A DNA stretch of 24,428 bases, taken from contig NZ_JBNMJV010000037.1 in assembly GCF_050874005.1 (NCBI RefSeq), positions 1 through 24,428 of the forward strand, written 5' to 3'. Shown piece by piece: positions 1 through 6,747 of this stretch; position 1 is the first letter of the stretch; the number at the start of each line of letters is the position of its first letter. A program made the position numbers and the translations under genes. Source of the DNA: Huintestinicola sp050874005 (GTDB lineage: Bacteria; Bacillota; Clostridia; Oscillospirales; Ruminococcaceae). The notes beneath the pieces were generated by a model that saw nothing but the letters and a program-made list of their open reading frames with translations, had not been told where the DNA came from and searched no databases.

Positions 1-83
1 AGTTTCTCCAGCGGATCGCCTAATTCTGTTAATTTCTTGTATCGGTTCTCCTCATCAAAGAACCCTATCTGTCTTATTTTCAT
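1..83 (-). CDS. IS5-like transposase, N-terminal fragment (cut by window edge)
   Basis: The reverse strand from the ATG at 83 encodes a start of MKIRQIGFFDEENRYKK followed by LTELGDPLEK. This resembles the N-terminus of IS5-type DDE transposases (DUF772 region), where an early GFFD motif is followed by L-x-x-LGDPLE. Only about 27 residues are visible, so the catalytic DDE residues cannot be checked. No good Shine-Dalgarno sequence precedes the ATG. An identical copy starts at 24347 on the plus strand. The fragment is incomplete because the window ends, not because of a visible mutation. Confidence 0.75.
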   Translation of the reverse strand, partial: MKIRQIGFFDEENRYKKLTELGDPLEK

Positions 84-137
84 ATCTCTATTTTACCACT
101 TTTTTTCTTTTTTGTACAGGGGTTTTTAGATGTTACC
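1..137 (-). mobile_element. End of an IS5-like insertion sequence (left copy, truncated by window edge)
   Basis: Positions 2-137 are the exact reverse complement of 24293-24428, so the same IS end lies at both window edges. It holds the transposase start and about 54 bp of leader out to the shared boundary GGTAACATC. The element runs outward to the left. Identity stops exactly at 137, which marks the IS tip or a few bases beyond it; the far end and any target duplication are outside the window. Family assignment rests on the transposase N-terminus only. Confidence 0.85.
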
Positions 138-155
138 TTAATGTATTATAGTAAC

Positions 156-184
156 ATTATACCACACACATAAAAACATTTCAA
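156..184 (-). promoter_or_regulatory. Leftward promoter reading toward the IS
   Basis: On the reverse strand there is TTGAAA (179-184), a 17-bp spacer and TATAAT (156-161) with an upstream TG (extended -10, TGGTATAAT). It fires left across the IS boundary at 137 toward the transposase start at 83. It may originally have served a divergent neighbour that the IS displaced. Confidence 0.55.
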
Positions 185-215
185 TATGTAAAGCTGTAAA
201 ATTTATTTTACGGTC

Positions 216-244
216 TATGCAAAATTAGAAAAAAGTGGTATAAT
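216..244 (+). promoter_or_regulatory. Promoter for the membrane protein gene at 284
   Basis: TATAAT at 239-244 is preceded by TGG, an extended -10; the -35 region near 216-221 is poor. The 10-bp block GTGGTATAAT (235-244) is a perfect inverted copy of 156-165, so the leftward and rightward promoters share the same extended -10. Confidence 0.55.
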
Positions 245-283
245 ATATTTTATGATAGAAAAATATTTTGATATCAACTCTCT

Positions 284-1183
284 ATGAAAGGAAGTATTTA
301 TGAAAAAGGTCGGAAAATATTCTCCCTACATAAAAAAATTATCGGCACAGCATTATTGCTCGGCGCAGTAATTTATACCGGATACAGCTGCAGTATACAG
401 TCTAAAATTGAAAAACAGGCTGAAAACCTTCCTCAGATAACAAATCGTGAGGAAATGGCAGCTGCTCTGAGCGGTCCGAAAACGCTGTATGCTGTACTTG
501 ACGCTCCTGTTTGCGGCAGTCCCGTTGATGATGTCTTTGATATACTTGCAGATGAATACTTTTATATTCAGTATACCGGGGAAGTCATTAAGGCATCGGT
601 ATACTATCCCGAAGATATGGGACCTCAGACCAGCTATATATGGGAACAGAGCGGCGATATCCGTGAGTCAATGTCCGCAGAAACATATATTTACGATGAT
701 ATCCCAATAGATCTGACAGGCTGCTTTGTCACAAATCCCGATTCGCTGTCATCGTCGGACCAGGTAAAGCTTTCGGAAAATACAAAGGCGTTTGTAAGTC
801 CGGAAACAGCTTATTATTATCCTGACGGTATCGGAGAACATCCCAACGATATGGAAGAAAACTGCGGACTGACACGTTATAAGGTCTACTTTATGAAATC
901 GGGCACCTCATTGTCTTTTCTGGCGTGGATAGGTGATAATGAAATTTCTTTTAATGATGATAACAATGCCTTTACTAATATTGTGCAGCACGGTGACATT
1001 ACCGACCTTACATATATGATGGAGTCAGGCGAAGTAGGCTCTGTTATTTTATTATGGTTATTTGTGATTCTGATAATTTTTGTGCTTATTTATACCTCTG
1101 CATATAAAGATGAAGAAGAAACGCCGCCGTCAAAGAAGAAAGATAAAACAAAAAATAATAAGAAAAAGAAAAAGCACAGATAA
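284..1183 (+). CDS. Membrane protein of unknown function with two transmembrane segments
   Basis: This 299-residue protein is not one I recognise. A short basic N-terminus leads into a hydrophobic segment at about residues 19-35, then an acidic soluble region of about 210 residues that is probably extracytoplasmic, a second strongly hydrophobic segment at about 252-272, and a very lysine-rich tail. The ATG at 284 is used because a stop lies 15 bases upstream in frame and the next Met (about residue 58) would lose the first membrane segment. An ATG at 300 with a better upstream purine run is in another frame and closes quickly. The phosphatase gene follows after 36 bp, so the two are probably co-transcribed. 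No function is inferred. Confidence 0.8.
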   Translation: MKGSIYEKGRKIFSLHKKIIGTALLLGAVIYTGYSCSIQSKIEKQAENLPQITNREEMAAALSGPKTLYAVLDAPVCGSPVDDVFDILADEYFYIQYTGEVIKASVYYPEDMGPQTSYIWEQSGDIRESMSAETYIYDDIPIDLTGCFVTNPDSLSSSDQVKLSENTKAFVSPETAYYYPDGIGEHPNDMEENCGLTRYKVYFMKSGTSLSFLAWIGDNEISFNDDNNAFTNIVQHGDITDLTYMMESGEVGSVILLWLFVILIIFVLIYTSAYKDEEETPPSKKKDKTKNNKKKKKHR

Positions 1184-1219
1184 GCTTAAAGATATTATCA
1201 TAATGGAGGACTTTTGGAA

Positions 1220-1669
1220 ATGACACGTATTCTTTTTGTCTGCCACGGAAATATATGCCGCAGCACTATGGCTCAGAGCGTGCTTCAATATATGGTTAAC
1301 AATGCCGGACTTTCCCACCGCTTTGAGATCAATTCTGCGGCAACCAGTACCGAAGAAATAGGAAATCCGCCACATTACGGTACTGTGGAAGAACTGCGAA
1401 AGCACAATATCCCCGTTATCCCCCATCGTGCAAGACAGCTGACGAAAGACGATGCATTACACTATGACTATCTTATCGGAATGGATTCCGCCAATATCCG
1501 TAATATGCAGAGGATCGTGGGAAACAGCGAGAAAATCTGCAAGCTTATGTCTTTTGCGGATCTGGATAAAGACGTTGCCGATCCGTGGTACACCGGTAAT
1601 TTTGCCCGGACATATGCCGATGTTAAGCTTGGCTGCGAAAAGCTGCTTGAAAAGCTTAACGGTAAATGA
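1220..1669 (+). CDS. Low-molecular-weight protein-tyrosine phosphatase
   Basis: This cytoplasmic phosphatase removes phosphate from phosphotyrosine through a cysteinyl-phosphate intermediate. The 149-residue product has the family signature at the N-terminus: the C-X5-R-S loop VCHGNICRS with nucleophile Cys8 and Arg14, and the general acid in DPWYTG (Asp121) near the C-terminus. The length is normal for LMW-PTPs. A TTG two codons upstream is open in frame, but the GGAGGA at 1205-1210 sits 9 bases before the ATG at 1220 and only 3 before the TTG, so ATG is preferred. In Firmicutes such enzymes often act with tyrosine kinases in envelope polysaccharide control or on arginine phosphorylation; no kinase is nearby, so the substrate is unknown. 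Confidence 0.93.
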   Translation: MTRILFVCHGNICRSTMAQSVLQYMVNNAGLSHRFEINSAATSTEEIGNPPHYGTVEELRKHNIPVIPHRARQLTKDDALHYDYLIGMDSANIRNMQRIVGNSEKICKLMSFADLDKDVADPWYTGNFARTYADVKLGCEKLLEKLNGK

Positions 1670-1722
1670 GTTATGGATATGAAGCTTGTCCATATCGTTA
1701 AATTGGGTCAGTCTTATAATTT

Positions 1723-1754
1723 AACCCCTGATTTTATAAACTAAATCAGGGGTT
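1723..1754. terminator. Strong hairpin between convergent genes, probable terminator
   Basis: A perfect 12-bp stem (1723-1734 with 1743-1754, AACCCCTGATTT and its complement) closes an 8-base loop. It lies between the phosphatase and the convergent thioredoxin gene. Neither flank has a good T run, so termination is plausible rather than certain. Confidence 0.55.
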
Positions 1755-1844
1755 ATTCTGCATACAGCATCAGCTGCAGCAGACATTTATAAATGATTTT
1801 ATATTGGTCTGACAAAGCATATCAAACCTTGATTATGAAAGACC

Positions 1845-2156
1845 TCAGATCACTTTGTTTATAAGTTCAAGCAGCCTCTGCTTCGGGGCAGCGCCGATAT
1901 TACGTGCAGCCTCAGTTCCATTTTTTATGACAACAAAAGTAGGGATACTTGAAACGCCGAACTTGTCGGCAGCTTCGGGAACATTGTCCACATTTACCTT
2001 GTAAACCGAAAATCCTTTTGCTTCACGTGAAAGCTCCTCAACAAGAGGCGCCATCATTTTGCAGGGACCGCACCACTCAGCGTAAAAATCCACTAAAACG
2101 GGGATATCCGAATTAAGGACTTTTTCGTTAAATTCGGCAATATTTTGAATATCCAT
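1845..2156 (-). CDS. trxA: Thioredoxin
   Basis: This is a cytoplasmic disulfide reductase that keeps protein thiols reduced and is recycled by thioredoxin reductase. The 103-residue protein is standard thioredoxin length, with the WCGPCK active site (Cys29, Cys32), the preceding FYAEW strand, and the cis-proline at Pro72 in SSIPTF. GGAA lies about 8 bases before the ATG. The start is 21 bp after the stop of the sensor kinase gene on the same strand, so it is probably the last gene of the operon beginning near 5455. No thioredoxin reductase gene is present here. Confidence 0.93.
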   Translation of the reverse strand: MDIQNIAEFNEKVLNSDIPVLVDFYAEWCGPCKMMAPLVEELSREAKGFSVYKVNVDNVPEAADKFGVSSIPTFVVIKNGTEAARNIGAAPKQRLLELINKVI

Positions 2157-2177
2157 TTAAATCATTCCTTTCTGTGA

Positions 2178-3497
2178 TCAGACTGTTTGCTTTGCAGGAT
2201 TATTATTCTCTGCAGAAACGGGAGTATTCGGGAGACAGACAGTTATTCTTGTGCCGATGTCCTTGTAGGAAATGGCCTCAAAATGTCCACCGTGACGGTC
2301 CACTATCCATTTGGCAATGGATAGTCCAAGACCTGTTCCTCCCGTTTCCCTTGTTCTTGCAGGGTCGGAGCGGAAAAATCGGTCAAAAATAAGAGGAATA
2401 TCCTTTTCGTCAATGCCTATTCCCGTATCCTGGACTTCAAAGCATTTTTCTCCGTTTTCGCCGTTCATTACTCTGAGAGTAATGGTATTTCCCGCAGGCG
2501 TATATTTTTTTGCATTGTCGCAGAGAATACGTGCGGTCTGCTTCATCATTGAAATATCGGCAAAAACGCTTATCTCGTCCTTGATGTCAAGATTATAGGT
2601 ATGATCTGGGTCTATCATTTCCGCCTCGGTATGAACTTCACGTATCATATCCGAAAGGGAAAATTCCGACATATTAACAGGCTGTCTGCCGTTATCTCCC
2701 CTGGCAAGGAACAAGAGCTGCTCCACAAGCTTGTTCATATTCTCGGACTCGTTTTTTATGGCTGTGATACCCTCGTCAAGTATCTTTTCGTCCGACTTGC
2801 CCCATCTGTCAAGCATATCGGCATAGCCCTTGATAACGGCAATTGGCGTTCGGAGCTCGTGAGAAGCGTCGGAAACAAAACGTGACTGGCTTTTGTAAGC
2901 TTCCCTCATTCTGTCAAGAAGGTCGTTTATCGCCTTCTCGATACGCTTGAGATCACGGTTTCCTGTGGAAATGTGAATATCAGAATCCATAGGGTCAATG
3001 CTTCCGATAGCCGATTCGATATCATCAAAATTGTACTGACTGTTATGCGCTGCAGCAGTAAGCTCTGTAGCGGTCACAGCGATCTTATTCAGCGGACTGA
3101 GCATTTTTTTGGCTCTGAAATACTCGGGCAGGAAGGTTACAAGCCACACCACTACCTGTATCAGTCCCAGAATACTCACAGCGCAGATAAGCACCTGTGC
3201 AAAGGCGCCGCACTTTACAGAATATTCACCGAAGCTGTAAACTCCTGTTTCCAATGCTTTCCAGAAATTGTCCGCAGTTGCATTGGCAGTAAAAATGTCA
3301 AAATCAAAGTTGATACTTCTTTCCAGATCTATATCAAAAAAGTTAACGTAATTTGCTTCGGCTGCTATGCACCAGCTTACTGACGAAAATAAAAATATCA
3401 GCAGATCGTACAGCAGGTAATGTCCCAGCCGTTCAAGCTGCCTGCTGGCTGCGATCTGCCCTGCAATAGAGCTGCTGTCGGTTTTATTATTTGCCAC
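2178..3497 (-). CDS. Membrane sensor histidine kinase (partner of the OmpR-type regulator)
   Basis: This inner-membrane histidine kinase should phosphorylate the response regulator encoded at 4319-5002. From the chosen start (439 residues) there are two transmembrane segments at about residues 27-46 and 99-125 flanking a short sensor loop of about 50 residues, then HisKA with the H-box SHELRTP (His213), an N-box (CDNAKKYTP), a G1 box (DTGIGI) and a G2 box (GGTGLGLSIAKW). No clear PAS or Cache domain is visible. The start is GTG at 3497, because AGGAGG (3505-3510) lies 7 bases before it. An ATG nine codons upstream is open but has no ribosome site and would overlap the upstream lipase gene. 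The lipase gene lies between this kinase and its regulator. Confidence 0.9.
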   Translation of the reverse strand: MANNKTDSSSIAGQIAASRQLERLGHYLLYDLLIFLFSSVSWCIAAEANYVNFFDIDLERSINFDFDIFTANATADNFWKALETGVYSFGEYSVKCGAFAQVLICAVSILGLIQVVVWLVTFLPEYFRAKKMLSPLNKIAVTATELTAAAHNSQYNFDDIESAIGSIDPMDSDIHISTGNRDLKRIEKAINDLLDRMREAYKSQSRFVSDASHELRTPIAVIKGYADMLDRWGKSDEKILDEGITAIKNESENMNKLVEQLLFLARGDNGRQPVNMSEFSLSDMIREVHTEAEMIDPDHTYNLDIKDEISVFADISMMKQTARILCDNAKKYTPAGNTITLRVMNGENGEKCFEVQDTGIGIDEKDIPLIFDRFFRSDPARTRETGGTGLGLSIAKWIVDRHGGHFEAISYKDIGTRITVCLPNTPVSAENNNPAKQTV

Positions 3498-3513
3498 ATA
3501 GCCGCCTCCTTTT

Positions 3514-4332
3514 TTAGAGATCAAGCTCTTTTAATCCCTTTATAATATCAACATAAAACTCGGTTATATCCGAGATATCGTCTGTTTCTTTTGCAGAAAG
3601 CCTGCTTCTTCGCATATCCACCTCGTCGCAGTGAGAAATGCCACGTCCGCTGCTGCCGTAAAAAACGCCCTTGAAATTTGTCCATTTCACCGCTCTCGGA
3701 GCAAGCAGACCATCATTTTCACCCTCAAAGTGATTTACCACCGCCCAGGGTACAGACATAAATATATCGGAGGTCATTTTTTTCATAGCAAATGCGTAGC
3801 TTTGGTAATAAACACCCTCTGCATCGGGATTTTCGCTGTTGAATTTTTCTGCATCAGCGGTGCGGAAGCTTTTGACCGCCTCGTATGTATGCGGAGACTT
3901 GTCTCCAAGGAGCCTGAACCAAAGATCAACAGCTCCGCAGCCCAGCTTTACGGCTCCCTGCGGAAATTTCATAAGCTTATCAACAGTCACAGAACCGTTA
4001 TGTGGAGTAGAAACTGTGGTAAGAGAAGCTACCTTATCCCCATATCCCATTGTTGAGATAAGATATCTCGCCTCAAGTCCGCCCTTTGAATGAGCGATAA
4101 TATTCACCTTTTCCGCACCCGATACCGCAAGAGCGTTCTCCAGAGAGGTCCTCAGCTGCATTGCGTTGCTTTCAATGCTGCCGTTGCTGTCCTGTCTGCC
4201 GTAAAATACTCTTGCGCCGTTTTCCTCAAGAGCCTTTGGGATACGTCCCCAGTAATTCACAAGCTTGTAATCTCTGAATCCCATTCCGTGAACCAGCAGC
4301 ACAGGATATCTGAGCTTGTCATTTGATGACAT
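3514..4332 (-). CDS. Alpha/beta-hydrolase, triacylglycerol lipase-like, cytoplasmic
   Basis: This 272-residue protein has the lipase fold signature: the oxyanion strand LLVHGMG at residues 12-18, the nucleophile elbow IIAHSKGG with Ser82, and candidate triad partners Asp207 (ENDGLL) and His234 (GISHCDE). These fit a serine esterase or lipase of the PF01674/LipA type. There is no signal peptide, so it probably acts in the cytoplasm or at the inner membrane face, unlike secreted lipases. Its ATG overlaps the last 14 bases of the response-regulator gene, which implies translational coupling, and the kinase start follows its stop by 16 bp. Its physical place in a two-component operon suggests a linked role, for example in lipid or lipoteichoic acid turnover, but this is inference. 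Substrate unknown. Confidence 0.85.
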   Translation of the reverse strand: MSSNDKLRYPVLLVHGMGFRDYKLVNYWGRIPKALEENGARVFYGRQDSNGSIESNAMQLRTSLENALAVSGAEKVNIIAHSKGGLEARYLISTMGYGDKVASLTTVSTPHNGSVTVDKLMKFPQGAVKLGCGAVDLWFRLLGDKSPHTYEAVKSFRTADAEKFNSENPDAEGVYYQSYAFAMKKMTSDIFMSVPWAVVNHFEGENDGLLAPRAVKWTNFKGVFYGSSGRGISHCDEVDMRRSRLSAKETDDISDITEFYVDIIKGLKELDL

Positions 4333-5002
4333 AGCCTACTCCCCTGACAGTCTGGATATATTTAGTATCGGAAACCTCCTCAAGCTTGCTTCTGAGGTAT
4401 CTTATGTAAACGTCGACCACATTTGTCTCACCAAAATAATCATATCCCCATACACGCTCAAGAAGCTGTTCACGGGTAAGTACAATGGAAACATTCTCAA
4501 GCAGCGCCTGCAAAAGTCCGAATTCCTTAACAGTCAGCTCTAAAGGCTTTCCGGCGCAGGTAACGGTGTGGCGGGCTGTATCCATCGACAGTTCCTTGAA
4601 GGAAATGATCTCCTCCTTGCCCTTTTCCTCCTCAGAAGGACGGTGCTGACGAAGGGTAACACGTATCCTTGCAAGAAGTTCCTCAATGGCAAAAGGCTTG
4701 GTGATATAATCGTCAGCACCCATATCAAGTCCCGATACCTTATCCATAACGGAATCTCTCGCAGTAAGCATTATGACAGGCACATTATTTTCTGCCTTTC
4801 TGAGACGTCTCAGCACCTCAAGACCGTTAAGCCCGGGAAGCATAATATCAAGAAGCACAAGGTCAAAATCTCCGCTCTCGGCAAGGGTAAGTCCCTCTCT
4901 GCCGTCTCCTGCCACAGCCGTTTCATAGTCCTCGTGCTCAAGCTCGAGCTGAATAAATCTGGCAAGCTGATGTTCGTCCTCGACAATTAAAATTTTCGGC
5001 AT
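4319..5002 (-). CDS. OmpR/PhoB-family response regulator
   Basis: This DNA-binding regulator of 227 residues has an N-terminal receiver domain with acidic residues Glu8 and Asp9, phosphoacceptor Asp52 (LLDIMLPG), Thr80 and Lys102, followed by a winged-helix domain at about 130-227 ending in the typical VRGVGYVIK. All receiver catalytic residues are intact. It lies 12 bp downstream of the UBA-DUF4342 gene and overlaps the lipase gene by 14 bp. The cognate kinase is probably the product at 2178-3497. OmpR-type proteins usually bind direct repeats with an 11-bp period; such a repeat lies at 6640-6661, but that it is a target is speculation. Confidence 0.95.
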   Translation of the reverse strand: MPKILIVEDEHQLARFIQLELEHEDYETAVAGDGREGLTLAESGDFDLVLLDIMLPGLNGLEVLRRLRKAENNVPVIMLTARDSVMDKVSGLDMGADDYITKPFAIEELLARIRVTLRQHRPSEEEKGKEEIISFKELSMDTARHTVTCAGKPLELTVKEFGLLQALLENVSIVLTREQLLERVWGYDYFGETNVVDVYIRYLRSKLEEVSDTKYIQTVRGVGYVIK

Positions 5003-5014
5003 AATAAAATTCCC

Positions 5015-5455
5015 CTATATATTTTTTCTGATAGAATAGCTGCAGCCGTTAAACAGCGTGATAATGACCACAAGGAAGCAAAGTCCCACCGTGCAGCAGA
5101 GCAGGATTATGGCAAGCAGCAGAGGAAAAACAAGTATCTCCTCACCGTTTTTGGATATGACCACCTGATATTTTAAAATATCTCTGAATATCTCGCAAAG
5201 CTTTTGCCAGGCAAGGCTGAAAAATTCCTTGATATTTTCAGCGTCGGCAGCCGTTTTTTCGCTGTACACATAGTAATCGGGCTGCATATTCGTCGAATAC
5301 TTATTGTTTTTTGCTCCGCCGAGTTTGCCACGGCGTTCAAGGATAATCATTGCCTCGAGCAGATCGAAGTCGGCTTCTTTAAGCACTTCTCCGGCTTCTT
5401 CATAGGATATTCCGCATTTTTCCACAAGCTTTTCAGCCATTTCGTGATGTTCCAC
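5015..5455 (-). CDS. UBA-DUF4342 family small membrane protein
   Basis: The 146-residue product has an N-terminal UBA-like helical bundle (about residues 3-45, around LVEKCGISYEEAGEVLKEA) and a C-terminal DUF4342-type region: a strand-like KYQVVISKNGEEILVFPL followed by a hydrophobic stretch to about residue 133. Function is unknown in this family. GTG at 5455 is chosen because AAAGGAG at 5463-5469 is 7 bases upstream and the UBA-like domain starts right there; ATGs at 5491 and 5497 are open in frame but would add an unconserved lysine-rich leader. It is the first gene of the leftward operon with the response regulator, lipase, kinase and thioredoxin. Paralogues follow at 5613-6128 and 6217-6492. 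Confidence 0.82.
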   Translation of the reverse strand: MEHHEMAEKLVEKCGISYEEAGEVLKEADFDLLEAMIILERRGKLGGAKNNKYSTNMQPDYYVYSEKTAADAENIKEFFSLAWQKLCEIFRDILKYQVVISKNGEEILVFPLLLAIILLCCTVGLCFLVVIITLFNGCSYSIRKNI

Positions 5456-5512
5456 CGGAAGACTCCTTTCATTTTTTTTCAAACTCAGCATAAGCATTGC
5501 CTTTCTTTACAT

Positions 5513-5541
5513 ATTTTAACACAAAAAAGAAACGATTACAA
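5513..5541 (-). promoter_or_regulatory. Promoter of the five-gene two-component operon
   Basis: On the reverse strand TTGTAA (5536-5541) is separated by 17 bp from TAAAAT (5513-5518), with an upstream TG giving an extended -10. It lies about 60 bp before the GTG at 5455 and just after the terminator of the preceding gene. Confidence 0.65.
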
Positions 5542-5561
5542 CAGGATAATATGAATAATAA

Positions 5562-5602
5562 TGCCGCATTTTCTTATTTCTTTCTATTGAGAAAATACGG
5601 CA
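5562..5602 (-). terminator. Terminator of the UBA-DUF4342 gene at 5613-6128
   Basis: A 13-bp stem with one G-U pair (5562-5574 with 5590-5602, TGCCG...CGGCA) closes a 15-base loop 10 bp after the stop codon; T-rich sequence (TTATTATT) follows on the reverse strand. Confidence 0.6.
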
Positions 5603-5612
5603 GTCAAAAATA

Positions 5613-6128
5613 TCACTTGTTAAAAAATCCGTTGTCGCAGGGTTCGTCGGGCTGACTGTAGGTGTAAGTTGGAGCAGACTGCGCCGCACTTGCAGGCTTT
5701 GAAAAGCCGAAAACAAATTCCTTTGAGAAATCGGGGCCGAAGAAGGTGTAGGTAATTCCGAAAAGAATTGAGATTAGCACTACAGGAACAATTATTTCCC
5801 ATAAAAACAGCGCACATATAACTGCTGCTATCACAGGAACGCAGAAATATTCCCTGCTGCCTGCGATCCTTACATTGTTTCTGCAAAGCTTACGGAAAAG
5901 ACTGCCTGCACAGCCTGCTGCCCTGCGGCTGTTTCTTTTAAAGCTCTCTTTTGCTCTGTTCACGCTGTCGTTGAAGCGGGCGTTTTCGCCGCTTTTATTG
6001 TGAGCCTTTTCAAGCATTATTGCAGCCTCAACCATATCCTTGCCGCACGCCTCGTATGCGTATCTTGCTTCTTCAAAGCTTGCTCCGGTCTTATTAACAA
6101 GCTCGCTTACATTTTCAAAATCATTCAT
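5613..6128 (-). CDS. UBA-DUF4342 family membrane protein
   Basis: The 171-residue product repeats the layout of the protein at 5015-5455: a UBA-like helical region at about residues 3-45 (VNKTGASFEEARYAYEA), a basic linker, then a DUF4342-like segment starting at about residue 85 (CRNNVRIAGSREYFCVPV) with a hydrophobic stretch to about 130. The tail is polar and tyrosine-rich. Two hydrophobic helices or a hairpin at the membrane are likely. The biochemical function is not known. A reverse-strand TATAAT at 6159-6164 and AGAGG before the ATG suggest it can be expressed on its own; a hairpin terminator follows its stop. Confidence 0.8.
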   Translation of the reverse strand: MNDFENVSELVNKTGASFEEARYAYEACGKDMVEAAIMLEKAHNKSGENARFNDSVNRAKESFKRNSRRAAGCAGSLFRKLCRNNVRIAGSREYFCVPVIAAVICALFLWEIIVPVVLISILFGITYTFFGPDFSKEFVFGFSKPASAAQSAPTYTYSQPDEPCDNGFFNK

Positions 6129-6216
6129 AGCTATCTGCCTCTCTTTTTCATTATAAATATTATATCCCGTAAGGATTAAACCCGTTTGTGATTAAGATTA
6201 AAATATGATTAGAAAA

Positions 6217-6492
6217 TCAGTTTCTTGGTCTGAAGGTAATCTTCTTTGCTTCGGGGAAATCCTCACCGCCGATGGTATACTCAACTCCGCAGAACAGGGA
6301 GATAAGTATGACGGGAATTGAGATTTTAAAGGTGAGGAGCGCAATAATAAGGAACGCCAGTATGGGCATATGGAAAAATTCATTTGTCCGTGAAACTGTA
6401 ATGTTGTTTCTGCATATCACCGAAAAGAACTTCTTTATCTTGCTGCCGATACTCGAACCGTTTGAAACTACCTCAGGAAGATTTTTACTCAT
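6217..6492 (-). CDS. Short DUF4342-like membrane protein lacking the UBA region
   Basis: The 91-residue protein matches the C-terminal half of its neighbour at 5613-6128: CRNNITVSRTNEFFHMPIL aligns with CRNNVRIAGSREYFCVPVI, followed by a similar hydrophobic stretch and a GGEDFPEA end that aligns with GPDFSKE. The N-terminal UBA-like region is absent and replaced by a short polar leader. AAAGGATGG precedes the ATG. It is the first of two leftward genes separated by 88 bp, and is probably a paralogue produced by duplication and partial loss, or a partner subunit. Function unknown. Confidence 0.75.
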   Translation of the reverse strand: MSKNLPEVVSNGSSIGSKIKKFFSVICRNNITVSRTNEFFHMPILAFLIIALLTFKISIPVILISLFCGVEYTIGGEDFPEAKKITFRPRN

Positions 6493-6639
6493 ATTAAATT
6501 ACCATCCTTTCAAATGTTTTGGAATGTCTATATAATACACCATATAAATTAAACCGTATTTTAAGATCGGTTAAAAACAGATTAGAGAATAATTTATTTT
6601 TTCTCATATAAAAGCAAAGCTAAGTAAACAATAATACTA

Positions 6640-6661
6640 TTTATTTACATTTTATTTACAT
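6640..6661 (+). promoter_or_regulatory. 11-bp tandem direct repeat, candidate OmpR-family operator
   Basis: TTTATTTACAT occurs twice head to tail (6640-6650 and 6651-6661), giving TTTACA-N5-TTTACA. It ends 19 bp upstream of the -35 at 6681. Bacillus PhoP boxes (TT[ATC]ACA repeats, 5-bp spacing) and, on the other strand, WalR boxes (TGTWAH-N5-TGTWAH) have this form. The regulator is not known. Confidence 0.5.
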
Positions 6662-6680
6662 AATCATCCCATAAATAAGC

Positions 6681-6708
6681 TTGACCTTAACCGTATAATA
6701 AATATAGA
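6681..6708 (+). promoter_or_regulatory. Promoter of the DUF4349 lipoprotein gene
   Basis: TTGACC (6681-6686) and TATAGA (6703-6708) are 16 bp apart, 40 bp before the ATG. A TATAAT at 6694-6699 is closer but at the wrong spacing for this -35. Confidence 0.5.
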
Positions 6709-6747
6709 TCAGTAAATTTCAGCAATATCATAAAGGAGGAAATACAT

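Noticed and set aside
300..370. Alternative start ATG at 300 with GGAAG upstream
   Set aside because: That frame closes after about 20 codons; the frame from 284 carries the two membrane segments.
3498..3524. Longer sensor kinase starting at ATG 3524
   Set aside because: It has no ribosome site, overlaps the lipase gene, and contains the AGGAGG that serves the GTG at 3497.
6552..6696. AACCGTAT at 6552 and 6689, with a near-inverted ATCGGTT at 6567
   Set aside because: Short A/T-rich words with irregular spacing; too weak to call an operator.
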